DNA of 64,000 nucleotides from Streptomyces noursei (GTDB taxonomy: Bacteria; Actinomycetota; Actinomycetes; Streptomycetales; Streptomycetaceae). The stretch is from assembly GCF_001646665.1 (NCBI RefSeq), contig NZ_LWBU01000395.1:81458-145457 (forward strand), written 5' to 3'. Numbering within the stretch: the stretch's first letter is position 1; every line of letters begins with the position of its first letter. Positions 1 to 8,025 of the stretch are shown piece by piece. The notes under the pieces are model-generated. The model made no database searches. It was given only the letters and a program-made list of their open reading frames with translations, and was not told the DNA's origin. A program made the position numbers and the translations under genes.

Positions 1-1546
1 CCCCCGCGGGACCGCCCGCCTGCGCCGCGCCACCCGCCTGCGGCCCGTCGCCCGCGCCGGGGGCGTCCAGCTGCCGGGCCAGCCGCCGCGCCTCCTGCCG
101 CCACCGCGCCCCGTACGCGTCGCCACCGCGCCGCGCCGCACGCCACGCGGCCGCCAGATCGTCGCCGTACGCACGCGGCGGCTCCTCGCTCAGCAGCGCC
201 ACCACCTCGGCGGCGCGCCGCGCACCGACCGCCGGCGCCCCGTCCAGCAGCGCCCGCGCCAGGCGCGGGTGCAGGCCCAGGCGGGCCATGGTGGCGCCCC
301 GGCCGGTCACCCGGCCCGCGGCGTCCACCGCGCCGATCGCCGCCAGCACCGACCGCGCGGCGGCCATGGCGCCCGCGGGCGGCGGGTCCAGCAGCGCCAG
401 GCCCGCCGCGTCCGGGTCGCCCCAGGCGGCCGCCCGCAGCGCGAACCCCGCCAGGTCCGCCACCTGGATCTCGGGCGCCGGGAACCGGGGCAGGCGCCCG
501 TCCTCCGCCTCCGTCCAGCACCGGTACACCACGCCCGGCGCCTCGCGCCCCGCCCGCCCCGCGCGCTGCCGGGCGGCCGCCCGGGAGGCCCGTACCGTCG
601 TCAGGGAGCCGAGGCCCCGCGCGTGGTCCACCCGCGGCTCGCGGGCCAGCCCCGAGTCCACCACCACCCGCACGCCCGGCACCGTCAGCGACGACTCCGC
701 CACCGACGTCGCCAGTACCACCCGCCGCCCGCCGCCGGGGGAGAGGACCGCGTCCTGCACGGCCGCCGGTGCCTGCCCGTGCACCTGGAGCACCTCCGCG
801 TCCACGGAGGACAGCAGCCCCGCCACGCGCGCGAGCTCCCCGACACCGGGCAGGAAGCACAGCACGTCGCCCGCGCGCTCCGCCAGCGCCCGCCGCACCA
901 CCGACGCCACGTGCGCCAGCAGCGCGGGGTCCACCCTCGTCCCGTGCGGCGGGCGCACCGTCCCGGCCGGCGGGGCCCACACCACCTCCACCGGATGCGC
1001 CACCCCCTCGGCCCGGACCACCGGAGCGCCGCCCAGCAGCCGCGCCCAGCCCTCCGCGTCGGTCGTCGCCGAAGCGGCGACCAGCCGCAGCTCGGGCCGC
1101 AGGGCCGCCCGTACGTCCAGCAGGAACGCCGCACAGGTGTCCGCGTCCAGGTGCCGCTCGTGGCACTCGTCCAGGATCACCACGTCCACCCCGGCCAGTT
1201 CCGGGTCGCGCTGGAGCCGCTGGAGCAGCACACCCGTCGTCACCACCTCGACGACCGTCTCCCGCGACACCACCCGCTCGCCGCGCACCGTGAAGCCCAC
1301 CCGGCCGCCCACCCGCTCGTCCAGCAGCCACGCCATCCGCCGGGCCGCGGCCCGCGCCGCGATGCGCCGGGGCTCGGCGACCACGACGCGCGCGCCCCCC
1401 GCCGCCAGCGCCAGCGGCACCAGGGTGGTCTTCCCCGTCCCCGGCGGGGCGCACAGCACCGCCGACCCGTGCCCGTCCAGCGCCCGCTCCAGAGCGGGCA
1501 GGGCGGTGCGTACGGGAAGGTCCCGGGCCTCGTCCCGCAGTCGCAT
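1..1546 (-). CDS. hrpB: ATP-dependent RNA helicase HrpB (C-terminus cut by window edge)
   Basis: A DEAH-type superfamily 2 helicase; about 515 N-terminal residues are present and the frame is still open at base 1, so the protein is truncated only by the window. Visible motifs are Walker A GTGKTT near residue 38, the variant box DECH near residue 125 in the context DECHERHLD, the motif SAT-like ASATTDAEG, and QRAGRAGR in the second RecA domain. This order and the HERHLD extension are typical of HrpB. The start ATG lies inside the stop codon of the upstream methyltransferase (TGATG), which indicates translational coupling. HrpB's cellular substrate is not well defined in actinomycetes. Confidence 0.93.
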   Translation of the reverse strand, partial: MRLRDEARDLPVRTALPALERALDGHGSAVLCAPPGTGKTTLVPLALAAGGARVVVAEPRRIAARAAARRMAWLLDERVGGRVGFTVRGERVVSRETVVEVVTTGVLLQRLQRDPELAGVDVVILDECHERHLDADTCAAFLLDVRAALRPELRLVAASATTDAEGWARLLGGAPVVRAEGVAHPVEVVWAPPAGTVRPPHGTRVDPALLAHVASVVRRALAERAGDVLCFLPGVGELARVAGLLSSVDAEVLQVHGQAPAAVQDAVLSPGGGRRVVLATSVAESSLTVPGVRVVVDSGLAREPRVDHARGLGSLTTVRASRAAARQRAGRAGREAPGVVYRCWTEAEDGRLPRFPAPEIQVADLAGFALRAAAWGDPDAAGLALLDPPPAGAMAAARSVLAAIGAVDAAGRVTGRGATMARLGLHPRLARALLDGAPAVGARRAAEVVALLSEEPPRAYGDDLAAAWRAARRGGDAYGARWRQEARRLARQLDAPGAGDGPQAGGAAQAGGPAG

Positions 1547-2340
1547 CACACGCGCTCGCAGACGAAGATCGCCGTCCCGGGGATCAGGTTGCCGCGCAGG
1601 GGCGACCAGCCGCCCCACTCCTGGGTGTTCCAGGAGGGCCACTCCGGCTCGACCAGGTCCACCAGCCGGAAGCCGCCCGCCACCACGTCCCGCACCCGGT
1701 CCCCGAGGGTGCGGTGGTGCTCCACGTACACCGCGCGCCCCTCGTCGTCCTGTTCCACGTAGGGGGTGCGGTCGAAGTAGGAGGCCGCCACGGACAGGCC
1801 CTCGGGCCCCGGCTCGTCGGGGAAGGCCCACCGGATGGGGTGGGTCACCGAGAACACCCACCGTCCGCCCGGCCGCAGCACCCTGCGCACCTCCCGGAAG
1901 ACCCGCACGGGGTCCGCCACGAAGGGCACCGCCCCGTACGCCGAGCACGCCAGGTCGAAGGCGCCGTCCCGGAAGGGCAGCGCGGCGGCGTCCGCCTCCA
2001 CCAGGGGCACGTCCGCACCGATGCGCAGGGCGTGCTGGAGCTGCCGGTGGGACAGGTCCAGGGCGACGGGCCGGGCGCCCCGGGCGGCCAGCCAGCGCGA
2101 GCACTGGGCCGCGCCCGCCCCGATCTCCAGCACGTCGAGGCCGGCGACGTCCCCCAGGAGGCCCGCGTCGGCCTCGTCCAGCCCCTCCGGGCCCCACACG
2201 AACCGGTCGTCCCCGAGGAACTCCCCGTGCTCGCTCTGGTACTCGTCGGCGTTCCGGTCCCACCAGCCGCGGCTCGCCCGGCTGCTCTCCTCGTCACCGG
2301 CCTGGCGCCGAGTTGCCTCAGGCTCGTACTCTTGGATCAT
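1546..2340 (-). CDS. Class I SAM-dependent methyltransferase
   Basis: 264 residues with a class I methyltransferase fold: motif I VLEIGAGAAQ near residue 70, an acidic residue in PVALDLS at the end of strand 2, ADAAALPF, and the post-motif LRPGGRWVFSV. It resembles the UbiE/COQ5-like small-molecule methyltransferases, but the substrate cannot be read from the sequence. It is the first gene of a two-gene minus-strand unit with hrpB and is divergent from rpsA. No strong ribosome binding site sits close to the ATG, so the exact start is slightly uncertain. Confidence 0.88.
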   Translation of the reverse strand: MIQEYEPEATRRQAGDEESSRASRGWWDRNADEYQSEHGEFLGDDRFVWGPEGLDEADAGLLGDVAGLDVLEIGAGAAQCSRWLAARGARPVALDLSHRQLQHALRIGADVPLVEADAAALPFRDGAFDLACSAYGAVPFVADPVRVFREVRRVLRPGGRWVFSVTHPIRWAFPDEPGPEGLSVAASYFDRTPYVEQDDEGRAVYVEHHRTLGDRVRDVVAGGFRLVDLVEPEWPSWNTQEWGGWSPLRGNLIPGTAIFVCERV

Positions 2341-2711
2341 CCCGCCCGCCGTTGTAGGTTGCGCACTGCTCCTCCGGGGAGCGGGATGCCCCGCCGGAAG
2401 CCGCGGTCGCGGCCACGATGGCCTTGGGAAACTTTAAATGTGCCGGGTATGCGACGTTCTGCCCCGGGTGTGCGCCTTCGCGCATTGACCCTGTCCGGCC
2501 GTCCCCGTATGCTAAAGGTTGCGCTGCGGGCCTGCGCGCCTCAGACGGAGCAGGTCGCGCTCGCATCTGTTGTATGTCCCCTCGGTTGTCGAGGCGCCTC
2601 CCCTGGCGGGGATGGGCGCTTCCTTGGCTGTCCGGCTTCTTCAGCTGCGATACGGGCTCTCGGCGTAGCAGTACCTACGACTTCAATGTCCGTACCGGAG
2701 CCCTTTCCCAC
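2341..2711. other. Divergent intergenic region and rpsA leader
   Basis: 371 bp between the methyltransferase and rpsA. It holds the rpsA promoter (2485-2513) and an untranslated leader of about 190 nt. The leader contains a short hairpin near 2580-2594 (CCTCG/CGAGG). GGAG at 2697-2700 is the only plausible ribosome binding site for rpsA. No gene is evident. Confidence 0.6.
2485..2513 (+). promoter_or_regulatory. Probable HrdB-type promoter of rpsA
   Basis: TTGACC at 2485-2490 and TATGCT at 2508-2513 are separated by exactly 17 nt. This is close to the consensus for the principal vegetative sigma factor and is the best such match seen in the window. Transcription would begin near 2520. Confidence 0.75.
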
Positions 2712-4217
2712 ATGACGAGCAGCACCGAGACCACCGCCACCACCCCGCAGGTTGCGGTCAACGACATCGGTAACGAGGAAGCCTTCCTCGCCGCGATCGA
2801 CGAGACGATCAAGTACTTCAACGACGGCGACATCGTCGACGGCGTCATCGTGAAGGTCGACCGGGACGAGGTCCTGCTCGACATCGGTTACAAGACCGAA
2901 GGTGTCATCCCGAGCCGCGAGCTCTCGATCAAGCACGACGTCGACCCGAACGAGGTCGTCAAGGTCGGCGACGAGATCGAGGCCCTTGTTCTCCAGAAGG
3001 AGGACAAGGAAGGCCGCCTGATCCTCTCGAAGAAGCGCGCCCAGTACGAGCGTGCCTGGGGCACCATCGAGAAGATCAAGGAAGAGGACGGCATCGTCAC
3101 CGGCACCGTCATCGAGGTCGTCAAGGGTGGTCTCATCCTCGACATCGGCCTCCGTGGCTTCCTGCCGGCCTCCCTCGTCGAGATGCGTCGTGTCCGCGAC
3201 CTCCAGCCCTACGTGGGCAAGGAGCTCGAGGCGAAGATCATCGAGCTGGACAAGAACCGCAACAACGTGGTCCTGTCCCGCCGTGCCTGGCTCGAGCAGA
3301 CCCAGTCCGAGGTTCGCCAGACGTTCCTCACCACCCTGCAGAAGGGTCAGGTCCGCTCCGGCGTCGTCTCCTCGATCGTCAACTTCGGTGCGTTCGTCGA
3401 CCTGGGCGGCGTGGACGGTCTGGTCCACGTCTCCGAGCTGTCCTGGAAGCACATCGACCACCCGTCCGAGGTCGTCGAGGTCGGCCAGGAGGTCACCGTC
3501 GAGGTTCTCGACGTGGACATGGACCGCGAGCGTGTCTCCCTGTCGCTGAAGGCGACGCAGGAGGACCCGTGGCAGCAGTTCGCCCGTACGCACCAGATCG
3601 GTCAGGTCGTCCCGGGTAAGGTCACCAAGCTGGTTCCGTTCGGTGCGTTCGTCCGCGTGGACGAGGGCATCGAGGGTCTGGTCCACATCTCCGAGCTGGC
3701 CGAGCGCCACGTGGAGATCCCGGAGCAGGTCGTCCAGGTCAACGACGAGATCTTCGTCAAGGTCATCGACATCGACCTCGAGCGCCGCCGCATCAGCCTC
3801 TCGCTGAAGCAGGCCAACGAGTCGTTCGGTTCGGACCCGGCCTCGGTCGAGTTCGACCCGACCCTGTACGGCATGGCCGCGTCGTACGACGACCAGGGCA
3901 ACTACATCTACCCCGAGGGCTTCGACCCCGAGACCAACGACTGGCTCGAGGGCTACGAGACCCAGCGCGAGGCGTGGGAGACCCAGTACGCCGAGGCGCA
4001 GCAGCGCTTCGAGCAGCACCAGGCCCAGGTCATCAAGTCCCGCGAGGCCGACGAGGCCGCCGCTGCCGAGGGTGGCGCCGCCGCCGCCGCGGCCGGTGCC
4101 CCGGCGGGCGTCTCGGGCGGTTCGTACTCCTCGGAGTCGGACGACAACTCCGGCGCCCTGGCGTCGGACGAGGCCCTGGCTGCCCTGCGCGAGAAGCTGG
4201 CCGGCGGCCAGAGCTGA
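2712..4217 (+). CDS. rpsA: 30S ribosomal protein S1
   Basis: 501 residues from the ATG reading MTSSTETT. Four S1 RNA-binding repeats begin near residues 38, 126, 211 and 296, with the diagnostic strings VNFGAFVDLGGVDGLVH and VPFGAFVRVDEGIEGLVH. This four-repeat form is usual for actinomycetes, against six in E. coli. The C-terminal 130 residues are acidic and then Ala/Gly-rich, as in other streptomycete S1 proteins. S1 helps recruit mRNA to the 30S subunit. An upstream in-frame extension to 2418 exists but has no family similarity, so it was rejected. The gene is monocistronic, with its own promoter and terminator. Confidence 0.97.
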   Translation: MTSSTETTATTPQVAVNDIGNEEAFLAAIDETIKYFNDGDIVDGVIVKVDRDEVLLDIGYKTEGVIPSRELSIKHDVDPNEVVKVGDEIEALVLQKEDKEGRLILSKKRAQYERAWGTIEKIKEEDGIVTGTVIEVVKGGLILDIGLRGFLPASLVEMRRVRDLQPYVGKELEAKIIELDKNRNNVVLSRRAWLEQTQSEVRQTFLTTLQKGQVRSGVVSSIVNFGAFVDLGGVDGLVHVSELSWKHIDHPSEVVEVGQEVTVEVLDVDMDRERVSLSLKATQEDPWQQFARTHQIGQVVPGKVTKLVPFGAFVRVDEGIEGLVHISELAERHVEIPEQVVQVNDEIFVKVIDIDLERRRISLSLKQANESFGSDPASVEFDPTLYGMAASYDDQGNYIYPEGFDPETNDWLEGYETQREAWETQYAEAQQRFEQHQAQVIKSREADEAAAAEGGAAAAAAGAPAGVSGGSYSSESDDNSGALASDEALAALREKLAGGQS

Positions 4218-4254
4218 ATCCCGGCTCACCGCTGAACGCCGGTAACGGCTGAAC

Positions 4255-4290
4255 ACCGAGGCCCGTCCCCGCAAGGGGGCGGGCCTCGGT
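4255..4290 (+). terminator. rpsA terminator hairpin
   Basis: A 16-bp stem (4255-4270 with 4275-4290, one G-T wobble) is closed by a GCAA tetraloop, 38 nt after the rpsA stop. It has no T-run, which is common for streptomycete terminators. Confidence 0.8.
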
Positions 4291-4503
4291 CGTGCGCGCG
4301 CGCCGGAGGCACCTGCCCCCGGAGGGCGCGTGAGCGACGGCGCCGGCGTCGGTCCGCGTCCCGGGCCGGGCCGGGGCGTTGTCCGCGGGGCCGGGCCCCG
4401 TCTGGCCGGGCCGGGCCCGGTCGGGCCGGAAATGAGCGCTCCGGGGGAATGCCGGTACGGCGAGTGACGTTCTTCCCTGTGAACACGAGGAGGAGCGGTA
4501 ATC

Positions 4504-5442
4504 GTGCTTGATCCGCAGGATTTGTACGCATGGGACCCCAAGGGCCTGGCCGTCGTCGACGTGGCGCTGGCACAGGAGTCGGCCGGTCTTGTCATGCTCT
4601 ACCACTTCGACGGATACATCGACGCGGGTGAGACCGGCGAGCAGATCGTCGACAGCCTGCTGGACTCGCAGCCACACCAGGTGGTGGCTCGCTTCGACCA
4701 CGACCGGCTGGTGGACTACCGGGCGCGCCGCCCCCTGCTCACCTTCCGGCGCGACCGCTGGACCGGGTACGAGACGCCGTCCATCGAGGTCCGCCTCGTG
4801 CAGGACGCCACCGGGGCGCCGTTCCTGCTGCTGTCCGGGCCCGAACCGGACGTGGAGTGGGAGCTCTTCGCCCAGGCCGTGCGGCAGATCGTCGAACGGC
4901 TCGGGGTACGGCTCTCGGTCAACTTCCACGGCATCCCCATGGGCGTCCCGCACACCCGGCCCGTCGGCCTCACCCCGCACGGCAACCGCACCGACCTCAT
5001 GCCGGGGCACCGCAGCCCGTTCGACGAGGCACAGGTCCCGGGCAGCGCCGAGGCGCTGGTCGAGTACCGGCTGATGGAGGCCGGACACGACGTCCTCGGT
5101 GTCGCCGCCCACGTCCCGCACTACGTGGCCCGGTCGGCCTACCCGGACGCGGCACTCACCGCCGTGGAGGCCATCACCGCGGCGACCGGTCTCGTCCTGC
5201 CCGGCATCGCGCACGCGCTGCGGACCCAGGCGCAGCGCACCCAGACCGAGATCGAGCGGCAGATCGGCGAGGGCGACGAGGAGCTGACCGCGCTCGTCCA
5301 GGGGCTGGAGCACCAGTACGACGCGATGGCCGGCGCCGAGACGCGCGGCAACCTGGTCGCCGAACCGGTGGACCTGCCGTCGGCCGACGAGCTGGGACGC
5401 GAGTTCGAGCGGTTCCTGGCCGAGCGGGAGGGCGACCTCTAG
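4504..5442 (+). CDS. PAC2 family protein
   Basis: 312 residues starting at GTG after a strong ribosome binding site (GAGGAGGAG, about 4487-4495). The protein matches the PAC2 (proteasome assembly chaperone 2-like) family seen across actinobacteria: an N-terminal LVMLYHFDGYIDAG segment, a central NFHGIPMGVPHTRP motif, and a helical C-terminal region with HALRTQAQRTQTEIERQ. Its biochemical role is not settled. It sits between rpsA and coaE in an order I recall as common in Streptomyces. Transcription probably starts separately from rpsA because of the hairpin in between. Confidence 0.85.
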   Translation: MLDPQDLYAWDPKGLAVVDVALAQESAGLVMLYHFDGYIDAGETGEQIVDSLLDSQPHQVVARFDHDRLVDYRARRPLLTFRRDRWTGYETPSIEVRLVQDATGAPFLLLSGPEPDVEWELFAQAVRQIVERLGVRLSVNFHGIPMGVPHTRPVGLTPHGNRTDLMPGHRSPFDEAQVPGSAEALVEYRLMEAGHDVLGVAAHVPHYVARSAYPDAALTAVEAITAATGLVLPGIAHALRTQAQRTQTEIERQIGEGDEELTALVQGLEHQYDAMAGAETRGNLVAEPVDLPSADELGREFERFLAEREGDL

Positions 5443-5465
5443 GGCGGGTCCGGCAGAGCACCCCC

Positions 5466-5471
5466 TAGGCT
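5466..5471 (+). promoter_or_regulatory. Candidate -10 element for leaderless coaE mRNA
   Basis: TAGGCT ends 7 nt before the coaE ATG and no ribosome binding site precedes that ATG. This spacing predicts transcription starting at or near the A of ATG. No clear -35 hexamer is visible. Confidence 0.5.
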
Positions 5472-5478
5472 TCCGTCC

Positions 5479-6102
5479 ATGCTGAAGGTTGGGTTGACCG
5501 GCGGAATCGGCGCCGGAAAGAGCGAGGTGTCGCGGCTCCTCTCCTCGTACGGAGCGGTCCTCATCGACGCCGACAAGATCGCCCGCGAGGTCGTCGAGCC
5601 CGGGACGCCCGGGCTCGCGGCCGTCGTCGCCGCGTTCGGCCCGGACGTCCTGACGGCCGAGGGGACCCTGGACCGCCCCCGGCTCGGGTCGATCGTCTTC
5701 TCCGACCCCGAGTCGCTGGCCACGCTGAACGGCATCGTCCACCCCCTGGTCGGCGCCCGCTCCGCCGAGCTGGAGGCGGCGGCGGGACCCGGCGCGGTCG
5801 TCATCCACGACGTACCGCTGCTCACGGAGAACGGTCTGGCGCCGCTGTACGACCTGGTCGTGGTCGTCGACGCGTCCCCCGGCACACAGCTGGACAGGCT
5901 CGTACGGCTGCGCGGGATGACCGAGGCCGACGCGCGCTCCCGCATGTCCGCACAGGCGACGCGGGAGCAGCGGCTGGCCGTCGCCGACCTGGTGATCGAC
6001 AACGACGGCCCCCTGGAGGCGCTCGAACCGCAGGTGCGCGAGGTGTGGGACCGGCTGGTCGAGCGGGCCGGCGGGGAACGGCGGGGTGCTCCCGGCGCGT
6101 GA
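5479..6102 (+). CDS. coaE: Dephospho-CoA kinase
   Basis: 207 residues, the usual length for the single-domain enzyme. The N-terminus MLKVGLTGGIGAGKSEVS carries the P-loop GGIGAGKS, followed by IDADKIAREVVEPGTPG, HPLVGARSAELE, DVPLLTENGL and the LID-like segment RMSAQATREQR. These are hallmark CoaE strings. The enzyme phosphorylates dephospho-CoA at the 3'-hydroxyl in the last step of CoA synthesis. It lies 36 nt after the PAC2 gene and shows a likely leaderless start. Confidence 0.96.
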   Translation: MLKVGLTGGIGAGKSEVSRLLSSYGAVLIDADKIAREVVEPGTPGLAAVVAAFGPDVLTAEGTLDRPRLGSIVFSDPESLATLNGIVHPLVGARSAELEAAAGPGAVVIHDVPLLTENGLAPLYDLVVVVDASPGTQLDRLVRLRGMTEADARSRMSAQATREQRLAVADLVIDNDGPLEALEPQVREVWDRLVERAGGERRGAPGA

Positions 6103-6199
6103 CGGCGCCGGTACGGGGGAGCAGTGCGGCGGGGGCCGCCGGCGGAATACCCGGCCGGCCGCGCATGTTGAACCGCCGGAGCGAGGGAAGGATCCGAGC

Positions 6200-6592
6200 G
6201 TGCCCGAGACCAACCCGGAGACCCACGTCATCGACTACCGCGCGGCGGAGCAGCTGCTCGCCGCCCGGGACCCGCGCGGGGCCGTCAAGCTCCTCGACTC
6301 CGTGATCGCCGCGCATCCGGAGAACACCGCGGCCCGGCTGCTGCGGGCCCGCGCGTTCTTCGCCGCCGCCCAGCTGCGACCGGCCGAGCTGGAGTTCGAG
6401 CTGGTGCTGGAGCGCGAGCCGGACAACGCGTTCGCGCACTTCGCGCTGGCCCGCACCTTCCAGCGCTCGGGCCGCCCCGAGCAGGCGAAGCGCCACTTCC
6501 GGCTGGCCGCCGCGCTGGACCCGAAGCCGGAGTACCTGGAGGCGGCGCGCTTCCCGGTGGACTTCCCCGCGGACGTGCCGCCCGAGGAATGA
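6200..6592 (+). CDS. Tetratricopeptide-repeat protein
   Basis: 130 residues from a GTG preceded by GAAGGA at 6187-6192. About three TPR-like helical pairs are visible (AAEQLLAARDPRGAVKLLDSVI, AARLLRARAFFAAAQLRPAELEFE, AFAHFALARTFQRSGRPEQAKRHF), and the C-terminus is acidic. TPR folds mediate protein contacts; there is no catalytic domain, so the partner is unknown. An in-frame ATG at 6086 exists but its extension is low complexity and has no ribosome binding site. Confidence 0.85.
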   Translation: MPETNPETHVIDYRAAEQLLAARDPRGAVKLLDSVIAAHPENTAARLLRARAFFAAAQLRPAELEFELVLEREPDNAFAHFALARTFQRSGRPEQAKRHFRLAAALDPKPEYLEAARFPVDFPADVPPEE

Positions 6593-6605
6593 GCGGGCGC
6601 CGCCG

Positions 6606-6881
6606 CTACCGCCCGCCGGGCCGGTCGTCCGGTTCGTACGGGGGCACGTCGCGGCCGGGCTGGTAGTGCGGCCCCTGGCGGATGTGGCGCAGGACGACCA
6701 CGAGGTCGACCACGACGACCACGGTCAGCAGGCCGCAGGCCACCGCCCAGCCGGGGCGGCCCGCCATGGCGAAGGCCGCGGTTCCGGCGCCCGCCCAGAT
6801 CAGCCCCCACACGCCCAGCGCGAAGCGGATCCGCAGGGGGCTGCGTGCCGTTCTCGGTTCACTGCCGGTACGCATGCGCAT
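6606..6881 (-). CDS. Small two-helix membrane protein (DUF6343-like)
   Basis: 91 residues with two predicted membrane helices (about residues 16-38 and 44-68), followed by a conserved-looking tail HIRQGPHYQPGRDVPPYEP. I recall this tail from a streptomycete family annotated as DUF6343; the assignment is from memory. The ATG at 6881 is preceded by GGGAGAG at a good distance; a second ATG two codons later is also possible. It converges on the TPR gene with only 13 bp between. Function unknown. Confidence 0.72.
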   Translation of the reverse strand: MRMRTGSEPRTARSPLRIRFALGVWGLIWAGAGTAAFAMAGRPGWAVACGLLTVVVVVDLVVVLRHIRQGPHYQPGRDVPPYEPDDRPGGR

Positions 6882-7461
6882 GATGATCGCTCTCCCGCCC
6901 GGCGAGTACCCACGGGGACGCGATTCGATCCGGGCCGGGGGTGGGCCGGGGGTACGCGCCGGGCGGCGGGGCCGTGGTGGCGCATGCCCGCGAGAATCGG
7001 TGCGCGGTACGGCTTGGTGCTCATCGCCGCGGACGGGTGCGCGGCCGACCCGGACGGCGGGCTCGTCGGCAGGCGCGTCTTCGGGCCACCGGGCCGGACG
7101 CCGCCGCCGGGGGAACCTGCCGGCTCGACCCCTGCCGGCCGCCGTCACCGCGGATGAGCCGGCCGGGGCACCGGCACCGGCACGGGCCCGGGAGCGGGCG
7201 CCCGGGCATCAGGACCGTACGGAGCCCCCGCGCGCACCCGCGCTACCGGTGAACGCGGGACAGGGCGCTCGCGGTGGTCGGCGCGGCGCGCGTGTTCCGG
7301 ACGCCCGCCCGCGGGGCTCACCCCCCCCGGCGCGTACCCGACCGACGACGGAACCCGGCTGCACGCGCGGCCGCCGCACCGATGAGTTCCGGGCGGCTCC
7401 CCGGTCAACCTCCACGACAGCGACACACCGCCCCGGGCAACGCCCGTACGAGGAGACCGAC
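6882..7461. other. Intergenic region without a recognisable gene
   Basis: About 580 bp of GC-rich DNA between the small membrane protein and DoxX. The open frames here give Arg/Pro/Gly-rich sequence with no family similarity. I see no convincing promoter hexamers or RNA structure. Confidence 0.5.
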
Positions 7462-7944
7462 ATGACCGCCACCACCCCCGCCGCCGCGTCCGCCCCTGCC
7501 GCCTCCCCCGCGGTCCCCGCCTCCGCCCCGGCCGCTCCGAGCCGCCGCGCCGACACCGGCGTCCGGGCCCTGCAGATCGTGCTCGCCCTCTTCTTCGCGA
7601 TCCCGAGCGCCGGACCGAAACTGGTCGGACACTCCTCGGCCGCGGCGTCCTTCGACGCGATCGGTCTCGGCGACTGGTTCATGTACCTGGTGGGGGCCCT
7701 GGAGCTGGCCGGTGCCGTCGCGCTGGTGGTACCCGCGCTGTCCGGCGTGGCGGCGCTCGCGCTGATCGGCCTGATGGCGGGCGCCCTCGTCACGCAGATC
7801 GCCTTCCTGGGCGGGCAGTTCTGGTACACGCCGGTGATCTTCGCGGTGCTGCTGGCCGTCGTCGCCCGGGCCCGCCGGGACCGTACCGCCGCTCTGCTGC
7901 GCCGGGTCGGCGGCCGGGTTCCGTCCGGCACACGGGGCGTGTGA
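7462..7944 (+). CDS. DoxX family membrane protein
   Basis: 160 residues. After an Ala/Pro-rich cytoplasmic N-terminus of about 30 residues there are four membrane helices, with the DoxX-type start RALQIVLALFFAIPSAGPKLVG and the glycine-rich GALELAGAVALVVPALSG. A strong AGGAGA precedes the ATG. DoxX-like proteins have been tied to thiol/redox or quinone-linked functions, but the role here is not known. A terminator-like hairpin overlaps the stop codon. Confidence 0.85.
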   Translation: MTATTPAAASAPAASPAVPASAPAAPSRRADTGVRALQIVLALFFAIPSAGPKLVGHSSAAASFDAIGLGDWFMYLVGALELAGAVALVVPALSGVAALALIGLMAGALVTQIAFLGGQFWYTPVIFAVLLAVVARARRDRTAALLRRVGGRVPSGTRGV

Positions 7945-7957
7945 GCCCGCACACGCC
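7936..7957 (+). terminator. Hairpin overlapping the DoxX stop codon
   Basis: GGCGTGTG at 7936-7943 pairs perfectly with CACACGCC at 7950-7957 around a 6-nt loop. Confidence 0.5.
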
Positions 7958-8025
7958 TCGGCGGAGGACCTTTACGCCGGACGGGACGGCACGGTACGAG
8001 AGGGGCAGGCGACGAAGGGACCTCC

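Noticed and set aside
2418..2711. A longer rpsA starting at 2418
   Set aside because: The extra 98 residues are cysteine/arginine-rich with no S1 similarity, and the region contains the likely rpsA promoter.
2541..4595. Long open frames on the strand opposite rpsA
   Set aside because: They mirror rpsA in antisense, have low-complexity composition and match no family; they result from strong third-position GC bias.
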